DNA of 64,000 nt. Source: Thermanaerosceptrum fracticalcis. Lineage in GTDB: Bacteria; Bacillota; Peptococcia; DRI-13. Both the position numbers and the translations under genes were made by a program. The notes beneath the pieces were generated by a model. That model did not search any database, was not told the DNA's origin, and saw nothing but the letters and a program-made list of their open reading frames with translations. The stretch spans positions 3,393,501-3,457,500 of the forward strand of contig NZ_CP045798.1 in the NCBI RefSeq assembly GCF_000746025.2, given 5' to 3'. Every line of letters begins with the position of its first letter. Within the stretch, counting starts at the first letter, position 1. This document shows, in pieces, positions 54,079 to 62,238 of the stretch.

Positions 54079-54956
54079 GATACGGATTTTTTCCTGGTTG
54101 TACCCTGGAGGCTGCAGCCGGTGAGGCCATGCTGGCTACTAAGAAAGTGGCGGAAATACTGGGTATAGAACTTCTGGAGTTAGAAGGCTGGACCTGCTGC
54201 GGGGCCAGTCACATCCAAGATATAGACCATTCTTTAGCCCTGGCTATTAATGCCCGTAACATCTCTCTGGCCGAAAAATTAGGTCTCCCCCTCCTCACCG
54301 TCTGTAACACTTGTACCCTCATGCTGCGCAAGGCTAAACAGCAACTGGACCAGGACCCTAAAGAAAAAGAGAAAGTCAATAAGGTCTTGAAAGAAGCAGG
54401 ACTCACTTATACCGGTTCTTCCCAGGTCACTCATCTTCTCTGGGCGCTCCTTAAGGATTACGGCTTGGATAAATTAAAGAAAAAAGTAAAAAAACCTTTG
54501 AAAGGCCTTAAAGTAGCCAATTTCTACGGCTGTCATATCTTGCGTCCCCCTGATATCATGGGTTTTGAAAACCCCTTAAATCCCCAGTCCCTGGAACTCC
54601 TGGCCCAGGCCCTGGGCGCTGAAGCAGTGGATTTTGGGCGTAAACTGGACTGCTGCGGTTTTCACGCCGTATTCCCCGCGGAAAAAGAAGTCCTGAAACT
54701 CACCGGCTTGACCTGTCAATCAGCCAGGGAAGCAGGAGCCCACTGCCTGGTCACCCCCTGCCCCCTCTGTCAAATGCAGTTAGATATGTATCAGCCTGAC
54801 AGTCAAAAGCATTTCAGTGAGAAAATTACCATGCCTGTTCTTCATCTACCCCAGTTGGTGGGATTAGCCTTAGGTATCAGCCCGGAAGAACTGGGACTTA
54901 AACGGCATATTGTTGATTTTAACCCTGTCTTGACCAGCTTGCAGTTAAGTAAATAA
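54075..54956 (+). CDS. CCG-domain subunit of fumarate reductase (SdhE / HdrB-like)
   Basis: 293-aa cysteine-rich protein with two CCG domains: [24 protein letters not shown], then [25 protein letters not shown]. This is the HdrB-like subunit that replaces membrane anchors in SdhABE or thiol:fumarate-reductase-type complexes, probably holding a noncubane cluster and taking electrons from a thiol or quinone donor. Four-nt overlap with sdhB. Confidence 0.92.
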   Translation: MRYGFFPGCTLEAAAGEAMLATKKVAEILGIELLELEGWTCCGASHIQDIDHSLALAINARNISLAEKLGLPLLTVCNTCTLMLRKAKQQLDQDPKEKEKVNKVLKEAGLTYTGSSQVTHLLWALLKDYGLDKLKKKVKKPLKGLKVANFYGCHILRPPDIMGFENPLNPQSLELLAQALGAEAVDFGRKLDCCGFHAVFPAEKEVLKLTGLTCQSAREAGAHCLVTPCPLCQMQLDMYQPDSQKHFSEKITMPVLHLPQLVGLALGISPEELGLKRHIVDFNPVLTSLQLSK

Positions 54957-54968
54957 GTTGCTGTATTC

Positions 54969-55010
54969 AGGTGGCCTGCCTTACAAAGAAGGCCGCCTTT
55001 TTTCCTTTAG
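54969..55010 (+). terminator. Intrinsic terminator of the fumarate reductase operon
   Basis: AGGTGGCCT (54969-54977) and AGGCCGCCT (54990-54998) form a stem with one G-U pair, followed by TTTTTTCCTTT. The stretch 55011-55174 shows no gene. Confidence 0.75.
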
Positions 55011-55174
55011 AAGTCAATATAAATAATGCCATCCCCTTGCGACAAGGGACGGCAGACCGTGTAAAAAGTCATTTTGCTAAATGCTATTGCAGCGGTTAAA
55101 TCAGTAGTGACAAAGGATGTGCCGCCTTATACAATTGTAGGTGGAAATCCAGCTGGAATATTACTTATTAGACC

Positions 55175-55437
55175 GATTGGCAGGATTTGGTATGGAATAT
55201 ATAAGCGGTGTTGTTGAACGAATCACCTATGAAAACGAAGAAAACGGTTTCTGCGTCATAAAAATAAAATCCAAGGGTTTTTCTGACCTTGTTACGGTGG
55301 TCGGGAATCTTGCTGCTGTAGATGTCGGGTCCATTGTTCCAAAGTAATGGGGTTTCTACAGCTTATGCAATAAAAATATATAAAACCTATGGCAATGAGA
55401 GTATCAATATCGTGAAGGCCAATCCTTACAGGCTGGC
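55175..55437 (+). pseudogene. RecD2 helicase relic, copy 2
   Basis: Second copy of the 263-bp repeat at 16458-16720: MEYISGVVERITYENEENGF to the stop at 55346-55348, then SNGVSTAYAIKIYKTYG..PYRLA. It ends abruptly where pRiA4b-like sequence begins, while copy 1 continues into further helicase sequence. Same stop and same internal deletion as copy 1. Confidence 0.85.
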
Positions 55438-55800
55438 GAGCGTACCTGGCGGCGCATCAAAATTTCCGCATTTCATACCCTGCAACATCTCCATGAGGCC
55501 ATACAGGAGGCATTTAGATTTAATGACGACCATCTTTTCGCCTTCTTCATGGATGGAAAACCTTGGTCGCGTAACGCTTACTGGAGCAAAGAGGACAACC
55601 ATCCGCCGTATGTCGACAATGCGGTAATAGGGCAGCTTGGCCTCGTACGCGGGAAAAGTTTTTTGTACCTGTTCGACTTTGGCGACGAGTGGAAGTTTGA
55701 TGTGTAGGTTGAGGAGATACTTCAATCCGACGTGCCGCCCATAAGGCCGGTAGTTATCGAGGGTAAAGGGGGAGCCCCTGAACAATATCCGGATTATTAA
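55436..55800 (+). pseudogene. pRiA4b ORF-3-like protein relic, copy B
   Basis: Reads TWRRIKISAFHTLQHLHEAI, HLFAFFMDGKPW, NAVIGQLGLVRGK and FLYLFDFGDEWKFDV, then TAG (55705-55707), and continues in frame VEEILQSDVPPIRPVVIEG to TAA. Copy A at 38957 has CAG at the stop position, so the TAG is probably a CAG-to-TAG mutation. The N-terminus is replaced by the recD2 relic. The family is usually carried on mobile DNA. Confidence 0.75.
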
Positions 55801-55884
55801 AGTTGGTTCAGCAGCGCCAGTCCATAGTTCTCATGCGGTACGGTTCTAATTTGTTATAAACAGGATAAGTGGTGATTGTGTAAG

Positions 55885-56235
55885 ATGGGACATTATTGTA
55901 AGATCTGTGGCAGGATAAGGGCCGATGAAAAATTTTCCGGCAAAGGGCACAGAAATCATGTTTGTAAGGACTGTTCAAAAAAACCTGCTGCCGAGCGGGA
56001 TAAGTTGACAGCAATGAATAGAATGTACATGTTGTACCAATACTCAAACCTTTCAAAAAACAATAGGAAAATGCTGCAAAAGTACCTTCAAAGCGATTCT
56101 GAGGAAATAAGGAACGTAACCAAAGAAATTTTGGATCATTTCCACAAACTCCGTGAAGGCAGTTTAGAGTATGGTGAAGATACTGAAAATGTATATAATG
56201 AACAATGTGATGACTTGTTGGAGGCAGCCCCTTGA
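55885..56235 (+). CDS. Small zinc-ribbon-like protein, unknown function
   Basis: 116-aa protein starting MGHYCKICGRIRADEKFSGKG, followed by HVCKDCS, giving a CxxC...CxxC pair likely to bind zinc. The rest is charged and helical. ATG 55885 is preferred over GTG 55876; the ribosome site is weak. Its stop overlaps the TTG start of the DUF1848 gene by 4 nt, so the two are translationally coupled. Confidence 0.75.
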   Translation: MGHYCKICGRIRADEKFSGKGHRNHVCKDCSKKPAAERDKLTAMNRMYMLYQYSNLSKNNRKMLQKYLQSDSEEIRNVTKEILDHFHKLREGSLEYGEDTENVYNEQCDDLLEAAP

Positions 56236-57203
56236 TTATTAGCGCTAGTCGCCGGACAGATATTCCGGCCTTTTTTGGTGACTGGTTTATCAAAAGAATA
56301 GAAGAAGGATTTTTTTACAATATCAATCCCTTTAACCCCCGGCAGGTAAAGGGTTATAGTTTGTTACCCGAAGATGTGGATGCCATTGTTTTCTGGACGA
56401 AAAATCCCCAACCCTTTATCAAGCATCTGGACTATCTTGATCAAAGGGGCTATCACTATTATTTTCAATATACCCTAAACGATTACCCCAAGATTTTTGA
56501 GCCCCATGTTCCACCGGTTCACGAAAGAATAGAAACATTTGTAGAATTGAGCAAACGGATTGGTAAAGGAAAAGTCATTTGGCGGTATGATCCTATCGTG
56601 ATCAGCTCTCTCACACCTGTGGAATACCACCTGGAGAAAATAGCTTATATTTCCTCGTGTTTAAAGGGGCAGGCCCAACGTGCAATGATCAGCTTTTTGG
56701 AGTTTTATAGTAAAGTAAACAATAGGCTTAAGAAACTTGAAACCCAATATGGCATACAGTTTACTGACTTTACTGCTAACGAGCATCGTAAGGAACTACT
56801 GGAACTGGCGGAAAAATTCAAAGAAATTGCCCATAAAAATGGTTTACAGATATTTTCGTGTACCGAGACTGTGGATTTAGATCAAATTGGTATTGAGCCT
56901 GGCAGTTGCATTGACGGAAAGCTCATACAGAAGCTGTTCGGCATTCAAAAAAGGTATCGAAAAGACCCAAACCAAAGGAAGGAATGTTTATGTGTGGAGT
57001 CCGTTGATATGGGTGTCTACAATACTTGTCAATTCCAATGCAGCTATTGCTATGCCAATTTTAGTGAGAAGATGGTTCATAACAACCTGAATAAGCATTT
57101 TAAAGATAGCTCTTCCTTAATTAATAGATATACTGAAGATATAATCATATTGAAAGATAAAACCCCAAGAGTTAAATCCGGGCAATTATCTTTATTCGAT
57201 TAA
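56232..57203 (+). CDS. DUF1848 family Fe-S protein
   Basis: 323-aa DUF1848 protein starting (TTG) MIISASRRTDIPAFFGDWF. It has VFWTKNPQPF near 55 and a C-terminal cysteine cluster: CLCVESVDMG and CQFQCSYCYANF, reminiscent of a radical-SAM cluster site placed at the C-terminus. The biochemical role of the family is unknown. The overlap with the zinc-ribbon gene implies cooperation. Confidence 0.85.
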   Translation: MIISASRRTDIPAFFGDWFIKRIEEGFFYNINPFNPRQVKGYSLLPEDVDAIVFWTKNPQPFIKHLDYLDQRGYHYYFQYTLNDYPKIFEPHVPPVHERIETFVELSKRIGKGKVIWRYDPIVISSLTPVEYHLEKIAYISSCLKGQAQRAMISFLEFYSKVNNRLKKLETQYGIQFTDFTANEHRKELLELAEKFKEIAHKNGLQIFSCTETVDLDQIGIEPGSCIDGKLIQKLFGIQKRYRKDPNQRKECLCVESVDMGVYNTCQFQCSYCYANFSEKMVHNNLNKHFKDSSSLINRYTEDIIILKDKTPRVKSGQLSLFD

Positions 57204-57503
57204 GCGGTTTATGCAGACCCCAAAATACATACTTCCTGATTGGTAAAACAAAAAACTCCTCATGTTTGTTTATGAAAAGTTTTAGATTGTTTTTTGGGTT
57301 TTTTAGCTACTGATTTTAAAATAAAAAATAGTTAGAAAAAAGCAAAATTTTTTGCTTAAATGTAAGACTGTACTATGCTAAAATATAGCTAAGCAGGAAA
57401 ATATTTTCCAATACCTGATATTTGATACCGGTAGCTAGTAGCCGCTTTTTATTTTATGTTATACCGTGAACGATGTATGATAATATCGCACAATAGTTTT
57501 TGT

Positions 57504-57525
57504 TTATAAAGCGCTAGCTTTATAA
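57504..57525 (+). promoter_or_regulatory. Hairpin/operator upstream of panB copy 2
   Basis: TTATAAAGC-GCTA-GCTTTATAA, the same 9-bp arms as before panB copy 1, ending 31 nt before the ATG. Upstream, TG-C-TAAAAT at 57376-57384 is a possible extended -10 promoter. No sigma-54 element was found in 57204-57556, which otherwise holds no gene. Confidence 0.6.
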
Positions 57526-57556
57526 TACATAAAATTCTAATAAGGCGGGTGTTATT

Positions 57557-58414
57557 ATGGCTAAAAAAACTATTCATGATTTTAATCAAATGGTGGCGAA
57601 CGGGGAGAAAATCGTCTATCTCACTGCTTATGACTATTTGACAGCCAAAATGCAGGAGAAAGCCGGAGTAGACATGATACTGGTAGGTGACTCCCTGGGT
57701 ATGGTAAGCCTGGGTTACGACACCACTTTCCCGGTGACAATGGATGACATGATTCGCCACTGCCAGGCTGTACGCCGTGGTGCGCCCAACACCTTCATTG
57801 TAGGGGATATGCCGTACATGTCTTATCAGGCCTCTGATGAACAGGCAATTGCCAATGCGGGACGGTTCGTTAAAGAAGCTCTGGTTGACGCCATCAAACT
57901 GGAAGGCGGCGGACCCATGATTGCCAGCCGCATCAAAGCTATCCAGCAGGCCGGAATCTTAGTTATGGGCCACATTGGTCTAACTCCCCAGTTCATGGGA
58001 CAGTTGGGCGGTTATAAGGCCCAGGGCCGTACCGGTCAGGCGGCCTTAAGCCTGGTACAGCAAGCCAAACTCGTCGAAGAAGCGGGGGCATTCAGTATTC
58101 TGGTGGAAGGCGTACCTTCAGCTGTAGGTAAAGCTATTACCGAAAGAGCTAATATTCCCATATTAGGCATTGGAGCCGGTCCTTACACCCACGGACAGCT
58201 GCTCATTTATGCCGACATGGTAGGGTTCTATGATAATTTCACACCCAAGTTTGTTAAGAAGTATGCCAACGTAGGAGAAGTTCTCACCAACGCCTTTAAG
58301 GAATATGCCCAGGATGTACGGGAAGGCAAATTCCCAGTGGACGGGGAGCATACCTACAAGATGAAAGAGGAAGAGGTCAAAGAATTCTTAGCTCTCCTGG
58401 AAAAGGAAAAGTAA
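57557..58414 (+). CDS. panB: Ketopantoate hydroxymethyltransferase family protein PanB, copy 2
   Basis: 285-aa paralogue of the protein at 10341. Compared by eye, residues 1-149 are identical and about 18 of 285 positions differ, all in the second half (around 150-168, 202 and the C-terminal 40). The DNA differs at many synonymous sites. Active-site D45, D84, K114, E116 and E184 are intact. AAGGCGGGTG precedes the ATG. It stands without fhs or panC/panD; a folT remnant follows. Function presumably matches copy 1 under different control. Confidence 0.9.
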   Translation: MAKKTIHDFNQMVANGEKIVYLTAYDYLTAKMQEKAGVDMILVGDSLGMVSLGYDTTFPVTMDDMIRHCQAVRRGAPNTFIVGDMPYMSYQASDEQAIANAGRFVKEALVDAIKLEGGGPMIASRIKAIQQAGILVMGHIGLTPQFMGQLGGYKAQGRTGQAALSLVQQAKLVEEAGAFSILVEGVPSAVGKAITERANIPILGIGAGPYTHGQLLIYADMVGFYDNFTPKFVKKYANVGEVLTNAFKEYAQDVREGKFPVDGEHTYKMKEEEVKEFLALLEKEK

Positions 58415-58446
58415 TATAATTCCTGGCTTACACTACCTCCCTTTTT

Positions 58447-58490
58447 AAGGGTCATCGCCCGGAAAGGACGGTGCCCCTTACCCTATTTTT
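58447..58490 (+). terminator. Hairpin terminator after panB copy 2
   Basis: AAGGG-T-CATCG (58447-58457) pairs with CGGTG-C-CCCTT (58469-58479) with one internal mismatch, then ACCCTATTTTT. It resembles the hairpin after panB copy 1 (shared CATCGCCCG), showing that the 3' flank was also duplicated. Confidence 0.65.
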
Positions 58491-58491
58491 A

Positions 58492-58587
58492 GAGGATAGA
58501 AATGTCGTATTCCTAATGAATCTGATTTTACTGGTGCTCCAGAGAAAAATAAATATTTTAACCGTAGACAGCGCTTTAGCCCACTAA
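58492..58587 (+). pseudogene. FolT C-terminal relic
   Basis: Reads VVFLMNLILLVLQRKINIL then TVDSALAH and TAA, matching the last residues of the intact folT product (VFLMNTTLIVLEKRVNIL, then SFDKALAH). Only about 30 codons remain. It shows the second panB locus once contained a folT gene. Confidence 0.8.
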
Positions 58588-58598
58588 ACAAAGCAATT

Positions 58599-58638
58599 AA
58601 AAGGCCGGTGACGGGATTTTGTCACCGGCCTTTTAATT
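58599..58638 (+). terminator. Strong intrinsic terminator after the folT relic
   Basis: AAAAGGCCGGTGAC (58599-58612) pairs perfectly with GTCACCGGCCTTTT (58621-58634) across an 8-nt loop, with AATTT following. Confidence 0.85.
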
Positions 58639-58733
58639 TAGGAAACTAAAAAGGAAAAATGAAGATATATGCATAATTAGATAAGTAAATAAGTGTATTG
58701 TTAACTGAAACAAGATTAAGGAGGAATTTATTT

Positions 58734-59276
58734 ATGCGGATACTAAAAGAGAATACGGCGGGGGTTGTCATTGACATGCAGGAAGGGCTCCTTCCCCATA
58801 TAGCTGGAAAAGAAGAACTTACAAGAAATCTCATTATATTAATCAAGGGTTTAAAACAGTGCAATATTCCTATGCTGGTGACCCAGCAGTACACCAAAGG
58901 ATTAGGAACTACGGTATATCCCGTCAAGGAAGCCCTAGGTGAATATACACACATAGAAAAAAATTCTTTCAGTTGTTGCGACGAAGCGGTTTTTAAAGAG
59001 CGTATCGCCAGCCTGGGCAAAAGAATTATCATTATTGCAGGGATAGAGACCCATGTCTGTGTATTACAGACGGTGATTGATTTGCTGGAGCAAAACTATT
59101 TTCCGGTTGTGATCGAGGATTGTGTCTCCTCCCGGAAAGAGAGTGACAGGAGAGTGGCTCTGGAAAGAATGAAGCAGGAAGGGGCCATTGTTTCCACTTA
59201 TGAGTCTATCTTGTTTGAACTATGCCGTTTTGCGGGAACAGACACTTTCAAAGCTATATCCCGCCTGGTTAAATAA
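58734..59276 (+). CDS. Isochorismatase-family cysteine hydrolase
   Basis: 180-aa isochorismatase-like hydrolase (nicotinamidase/ureidoacrylate amidohydrolase superfamily). Catalytic triad elements are visible: Asp in GVVIDMQEG (about 14), Lys in IEKNSFSC (about 83) and Cys in GIETHVCVLQT (about 118). AAGGAGGAATT precedes ATG 58734. Single-gene unit; substrate unknown. Confidence 0.9.
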   Translation: MRILKENTAGVVIDMQEGLLPHIAGKEELTRNLIILIKGLKQCNIPMLVTQQYTKGLGTTVYPVKEALGEYTHIEKNSFSCCDEAVFKERIASLGKRIIIIAGIETHVCVLQTVIDLLEQNYFPVVIEDCVSSRKESDRRVALERMKQEGAIVSTYESILFELCRFAGTDTFKAISRLVK

Positions 59277-59410
59277 AAAGGTACAAGTCACGACTTTCTC
59301 TCACCAGGAATATCAACAAGCGATACAGGGATGCTACCCATAATGTTTTTGCCTACCGCTTATTGGACGGACAGGAAAGGTGCAGCGATGATGGCGAACT
59401 AAGCGGTACA

Positions 59411-59618
59411 GCAGGAAAGCAGACTTTCACCTTTTTTAATCGTAAGACCGGCGTTTGATATTAAAAAACCAAGTTTTAAGTTACCAGAAAGGGCTAAAAT
59501 CTTTACCAGAGTAATCTGCGGAGAATGTGGGGACGGCGCGCCTGAACACAAGATAAGATTAAAGGAAGGCAGGAAAGTCTGCCTTGATTGTGCTCAGGAG
59601 TATCCGAGGGGATGGTGA
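59411..59618 (+). pseudogene. FmdE-family C-terminal fragment
   Basis: AGKQTFTFFNRKTGV (59411-59455) is followed by a +1 shift and then KIFTRVICGECGDGAPEH and VCLDCAQEYPRGW to TGA. This is the distal part and the CxxC...CxxC zinc finger of FmdE proteins. The N-terminal half of an fmdE gene lies at 16273-16407. Elsewhere in 59277-59762 no gene is seen; a TATAAT box lies at 59667-59672. Confidence 0.75.
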
Positions 59619-59762
59619 AAGCTATCTCTTTTTGTAATCTGTTCTAAAAAATACATATATTTTTTTTATAATATACTAGGAACGCAAGCAGGAAAAAGCT
59701 CATTTTTAGAGGAAGTTAAATATAGCATTATGAAATACGAACCGCTCTGAACGGGGGAAGGA

Positions 59763-60473
59763 ATGGCAAAGGAAATAATTATCCAGATTAGAGATTTAAT
59801 TAAAAGCTATAGTAGAAAAGTTGCCATTAACGGTGTAAACCTGGATATTTACAAAAGTGAGATTTTTGGTCTGTTGGGTCCTAATGGGGCGGGTAAATCC
59901 ACTCTTTTATCGATGATGGCTACTGTTTCCAAACCTACAAGCGGAGACATCTATATAAAAGATATAAGTTTGGTTAAACAGGCTCACCTTGTCAAAAAGC
60001 TTATTGGCTTTGTACCTCAGGAAATAGCCCTTTACACAAAACTAAGCGGGATAGATAACCTTAAATTTTGGGGTCAGGTTTATGGCTTACGGGGAAGAGT
60101 ACTGCAGGAACGTATTGAGTATGTCTTATTCGTTGTTGCCTTGCAAGACCGTATAAAAGATCCTGTAGACCATTATTCCGGCGGTATGAAACGACGGTTG
60201 AACATAGCCGCTTCACTGTTGCATAATCCCCAAATACTCATTATGGATGAGCCTACAGCAGGGGTAGATGTAGAATCCCGACGGTGTATTTTGTCTGCGG
60301 TGAAAAAATTAAGTGAAGAGGGAACTACTGTTATTTATACCAGTCACTATCTGGAAGAAGTAGACGGGATATGCCACAGGCTTGCCTTTTTAAAGGAAGG
60401 CCGGATAGAGACTGTTGGCACTATGGCTGAACTGGAAGGTTACTTCGCTACTTCAAATAAAAAAACTAAATAA
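59763..60473 (+). CDS. ABC transporter ATP-binding protein
   Basis: 236-aa ATPase of an ABC-2 type exporter. Walker A is LLGPNGAGKSTLLS (about 35-48), signature YSGGMKRRLNIAAS (about 140), Walker B ILIMDEPTAGVD. Followed by a membrane-anchored protein gene and two ABC-2 permease genes, forming one operon. Drug, lipid or peptide export is possible; the substrate is unknown. Confidence 0.94.
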   Translation: MAKEIIIQIRDLIKSYSRKVAINGVNLDIYKSEIFGLLGPNGAGKSTLLSMMATVSKPTSGDIYIKDISLVKQAHLVKKLIGFVPQEIALYTKLSGIDNLKFWGQVYGLRGRVLQERIEYVLFVVALQDRIKDPVDHYSGGMKRRLNIAASLLHNPQILIMDEPTAGVDVESRRCILSAVKKLSEEGTTVIYTSHYLEEVDGICHRLAFLKEGRIETVGTMAELEGYFATSNKKTK

Positions 60474-60497
60474 AGCCAAAAAGATGGAGGGGAAATA

Positions 60498-62180
60498 ATG
60501 GAGACGAATATGACCTCACGCGAAGAATTGATTGCGCCACAGCCAACAAATAGCAGTAAAAAAAGGAACATACTGATCGCCGTTCTCTTAGCGGTGTTTC
60601 TTTTTGCTGGCAGCGCTTACGGTTATTTTGTTCATGACTTATTCAAGAGTCCCAAGCAAATTTATCTTGAGGCCGAGGGTAAACATCTCTCCCAACTGGT
60701 CAAGACCTGGGGAGAATCTTATGACTGGTACTATAAGGAATATGTAAAGCCTTATCTGGAAAACCCTGTGCGCAGTACTGTGGAAATATCAGCCGGTATC
60801 AAAGGTTTAGAATTGCCCGACCCTAACCTGTGGATCCTTCTAGATATTTTAGAAAAAAGCAAAATTATCGCTGAGAGTTTTGTTGACGAGAAAAACCAGC
60901 AGTACTATACAAAGTTTGATGTTGCCTTGGAAGGCAATAAACTCATTGGCTTCGAAACTTTTGTAGATAAGACTAAGTTTGGTTTTGGTGTTCCGCTCAT
61001 TTACAACAAGTATGCTGTCGTAGATTTAAAAGACAGGGATAAGCTCAAGGAAAAATTTGGTGTGACTGCCCTGCCCAAGAAAATCCTAACCTACAATGAT
61101 GTGCTCGATGCTTTTCGTATTCCTAAAGAAGAGAGAGAAGCCCTTTTTGAAGATTACGCTAAGCTATACGTGGATAGCTTGAAGAAAACACAGGTTACCA
61201 TGCAGAAGGGGACTTTCCCCGAGGGAAATATGAAAATTAATACCCGGATTTTGACAATATCATTTACGGAAGCTGAAATTGCAGATTTAATGAAAAAAAT
61301 GGCTGACAAGATGGCGGAAGACGAGAAGCTTTTAAACCTGGTCTACACCAAACAGAAAAGTATCATAAAATTAATGGATGATGCCGGTTATGACCTGGCA
61401 GCCCTGGGTATCAAGGAAAAAGAAAAGTCGGAAATAAAAGGGATGCTGCAGGAGTTTAGCAAGAATATTCACGACGGTCTCAAGGATCTTAAATTAGCCG
61501 ACGGAGTAAAAATGGTTCTTTATATTGACGGTAAAGACAATATCCTGGAACGGGAAGTTACCTTTGGTAATGCCAATGATAAAACAGTAATCAAGACAGC
61601 CCGGTGGGTGGATGCAAGCAAACAGGAGAACGGACTTTTTGTTGTTTCAGGTGGAGAACAGGGTAAAAGTGGTGAGCTAAAGGCAGCTTATACCAAGAAG
61701 CCCATAGACAGCAAGACCAAAAAAGGAACCTTCTCCTTCTCCCTGAAGGATGACAAAGAGGATTTTTCGCTGCTTCTGGAGAGCGATTTCTCTGAAGTAA
61801 AAGACGGGGCAAAACAAGACGATGAGGTAAAATTCACCGTTACGGCCAAAGATCAGGAGGGAACAGGCAAATTCTCCGGAGAATTGAAAACCAACATGGC
61901 CGTAAATGAGAAGGATAAGAACAGGGAAATGGACTCCACTTTAAAGCTGACCTTTGATGTACCCTCGGAAGGTATTCAGGGGGCTAACTTGAATGTAACA
62001 GTGAAGCAAAAAGATGAATTTGGCGCAGAAGTCAAACTTCCTAAGCTCGAGGCCGGCAATACTGTGGATGTAGTCAATATATCCGAAGAAGAAATGTTTA
62101 AGCTCCAGCAGGAACTGATGGCCGCAGTCCAGCAGTTTGTTGAGAAAAATATGGCCCTGTTCCAGCCCTACATGCAATAA
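60498..62180 (+). CDS. Large membrane-anchored extracellular protein, unknown
   Basis: 560 aa: a short cytoplasmic tail, one helix (about 24-46, NILIAVLLAVFLFAGSAYGY) and a large hydrophilic, lysine/glutamate-rich extracellular region starting SPKQIYLEAEGK. It has the look of Bacillus-type secreted proteins encoded with ABC-2 exporters (DUF6583-like from memory, not verified). GATGGAGGGG precedes the ATG. It may be a substrate, chaperone or extracellular partner of the exporter. A hairpin follows the stop. Confidence 0.75.
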   Translation: METNMTSREELIAPQPTNSSKKRNILIAVLLAVFLFAGSAYGYFVHDLFKSPKQIYLEAEGKHLSQLVKTWGESYDWYYKEYVKPYLENPVRSTVEISAGIKGLELPDPNLWILLDILEKSKIIAESFVDEKNQQYYTKFDVALEGNKLIGFETFVDKTKFGFGVPLIYNKYAVVDLKDRDKLKEKFGVTALPKKILTYNDVLDAFRIPKEEREALFEDYAKLYVDSLKKTQVTMQKGTFPEGNMKINTRILTISFTEAEIADLMKKMADKMAEDEKLLNLVYTKQKSIIKLMDDAGYDLAALGIKEKEKSEIKGMLQEFSKNIHDGLKDLKLADGVKMVLYIDGKDNILEREVTFGNANDKTVIKTARWVDASKQENGLFVVSGGEQGKSGELKAAYTKKPIDSKTKKGTFSFSLKDDKEDFSLLLESDFSEVKDGAKQDDEVKFTVTAKDQEGTGKFSGELKTNMAVNEKDKNREMDSTLKLTFDVPSEGIQGANLNVTVKQKDEFGAEVKLPKLEAGNTVDVVNISEEEMFKLQQELMAAVQQFVEKNMALFQPYMQ

Positions 62181-62188
62181 ACTATCAT

Positions 62189-62214
62189 GGGGAAGAGGTG
62201 GAAGCCTCTTCCCC
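62189..62214 (+). promoter_or_regulatory. Intergenic stem-loop in the ABC operon
   Basis: GGGGAAGAGG and CCTCTTCCCC pair perfectly (10 bp, 6-nt loop) with no U-run, between the anchored-protein gene and the first permease gene. Likely a partial attenuator or mRNA processing element. Confidence 0.55.
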
Positions 62215-62238
62215 AAACTTATATCGGGTGACTAGAAT

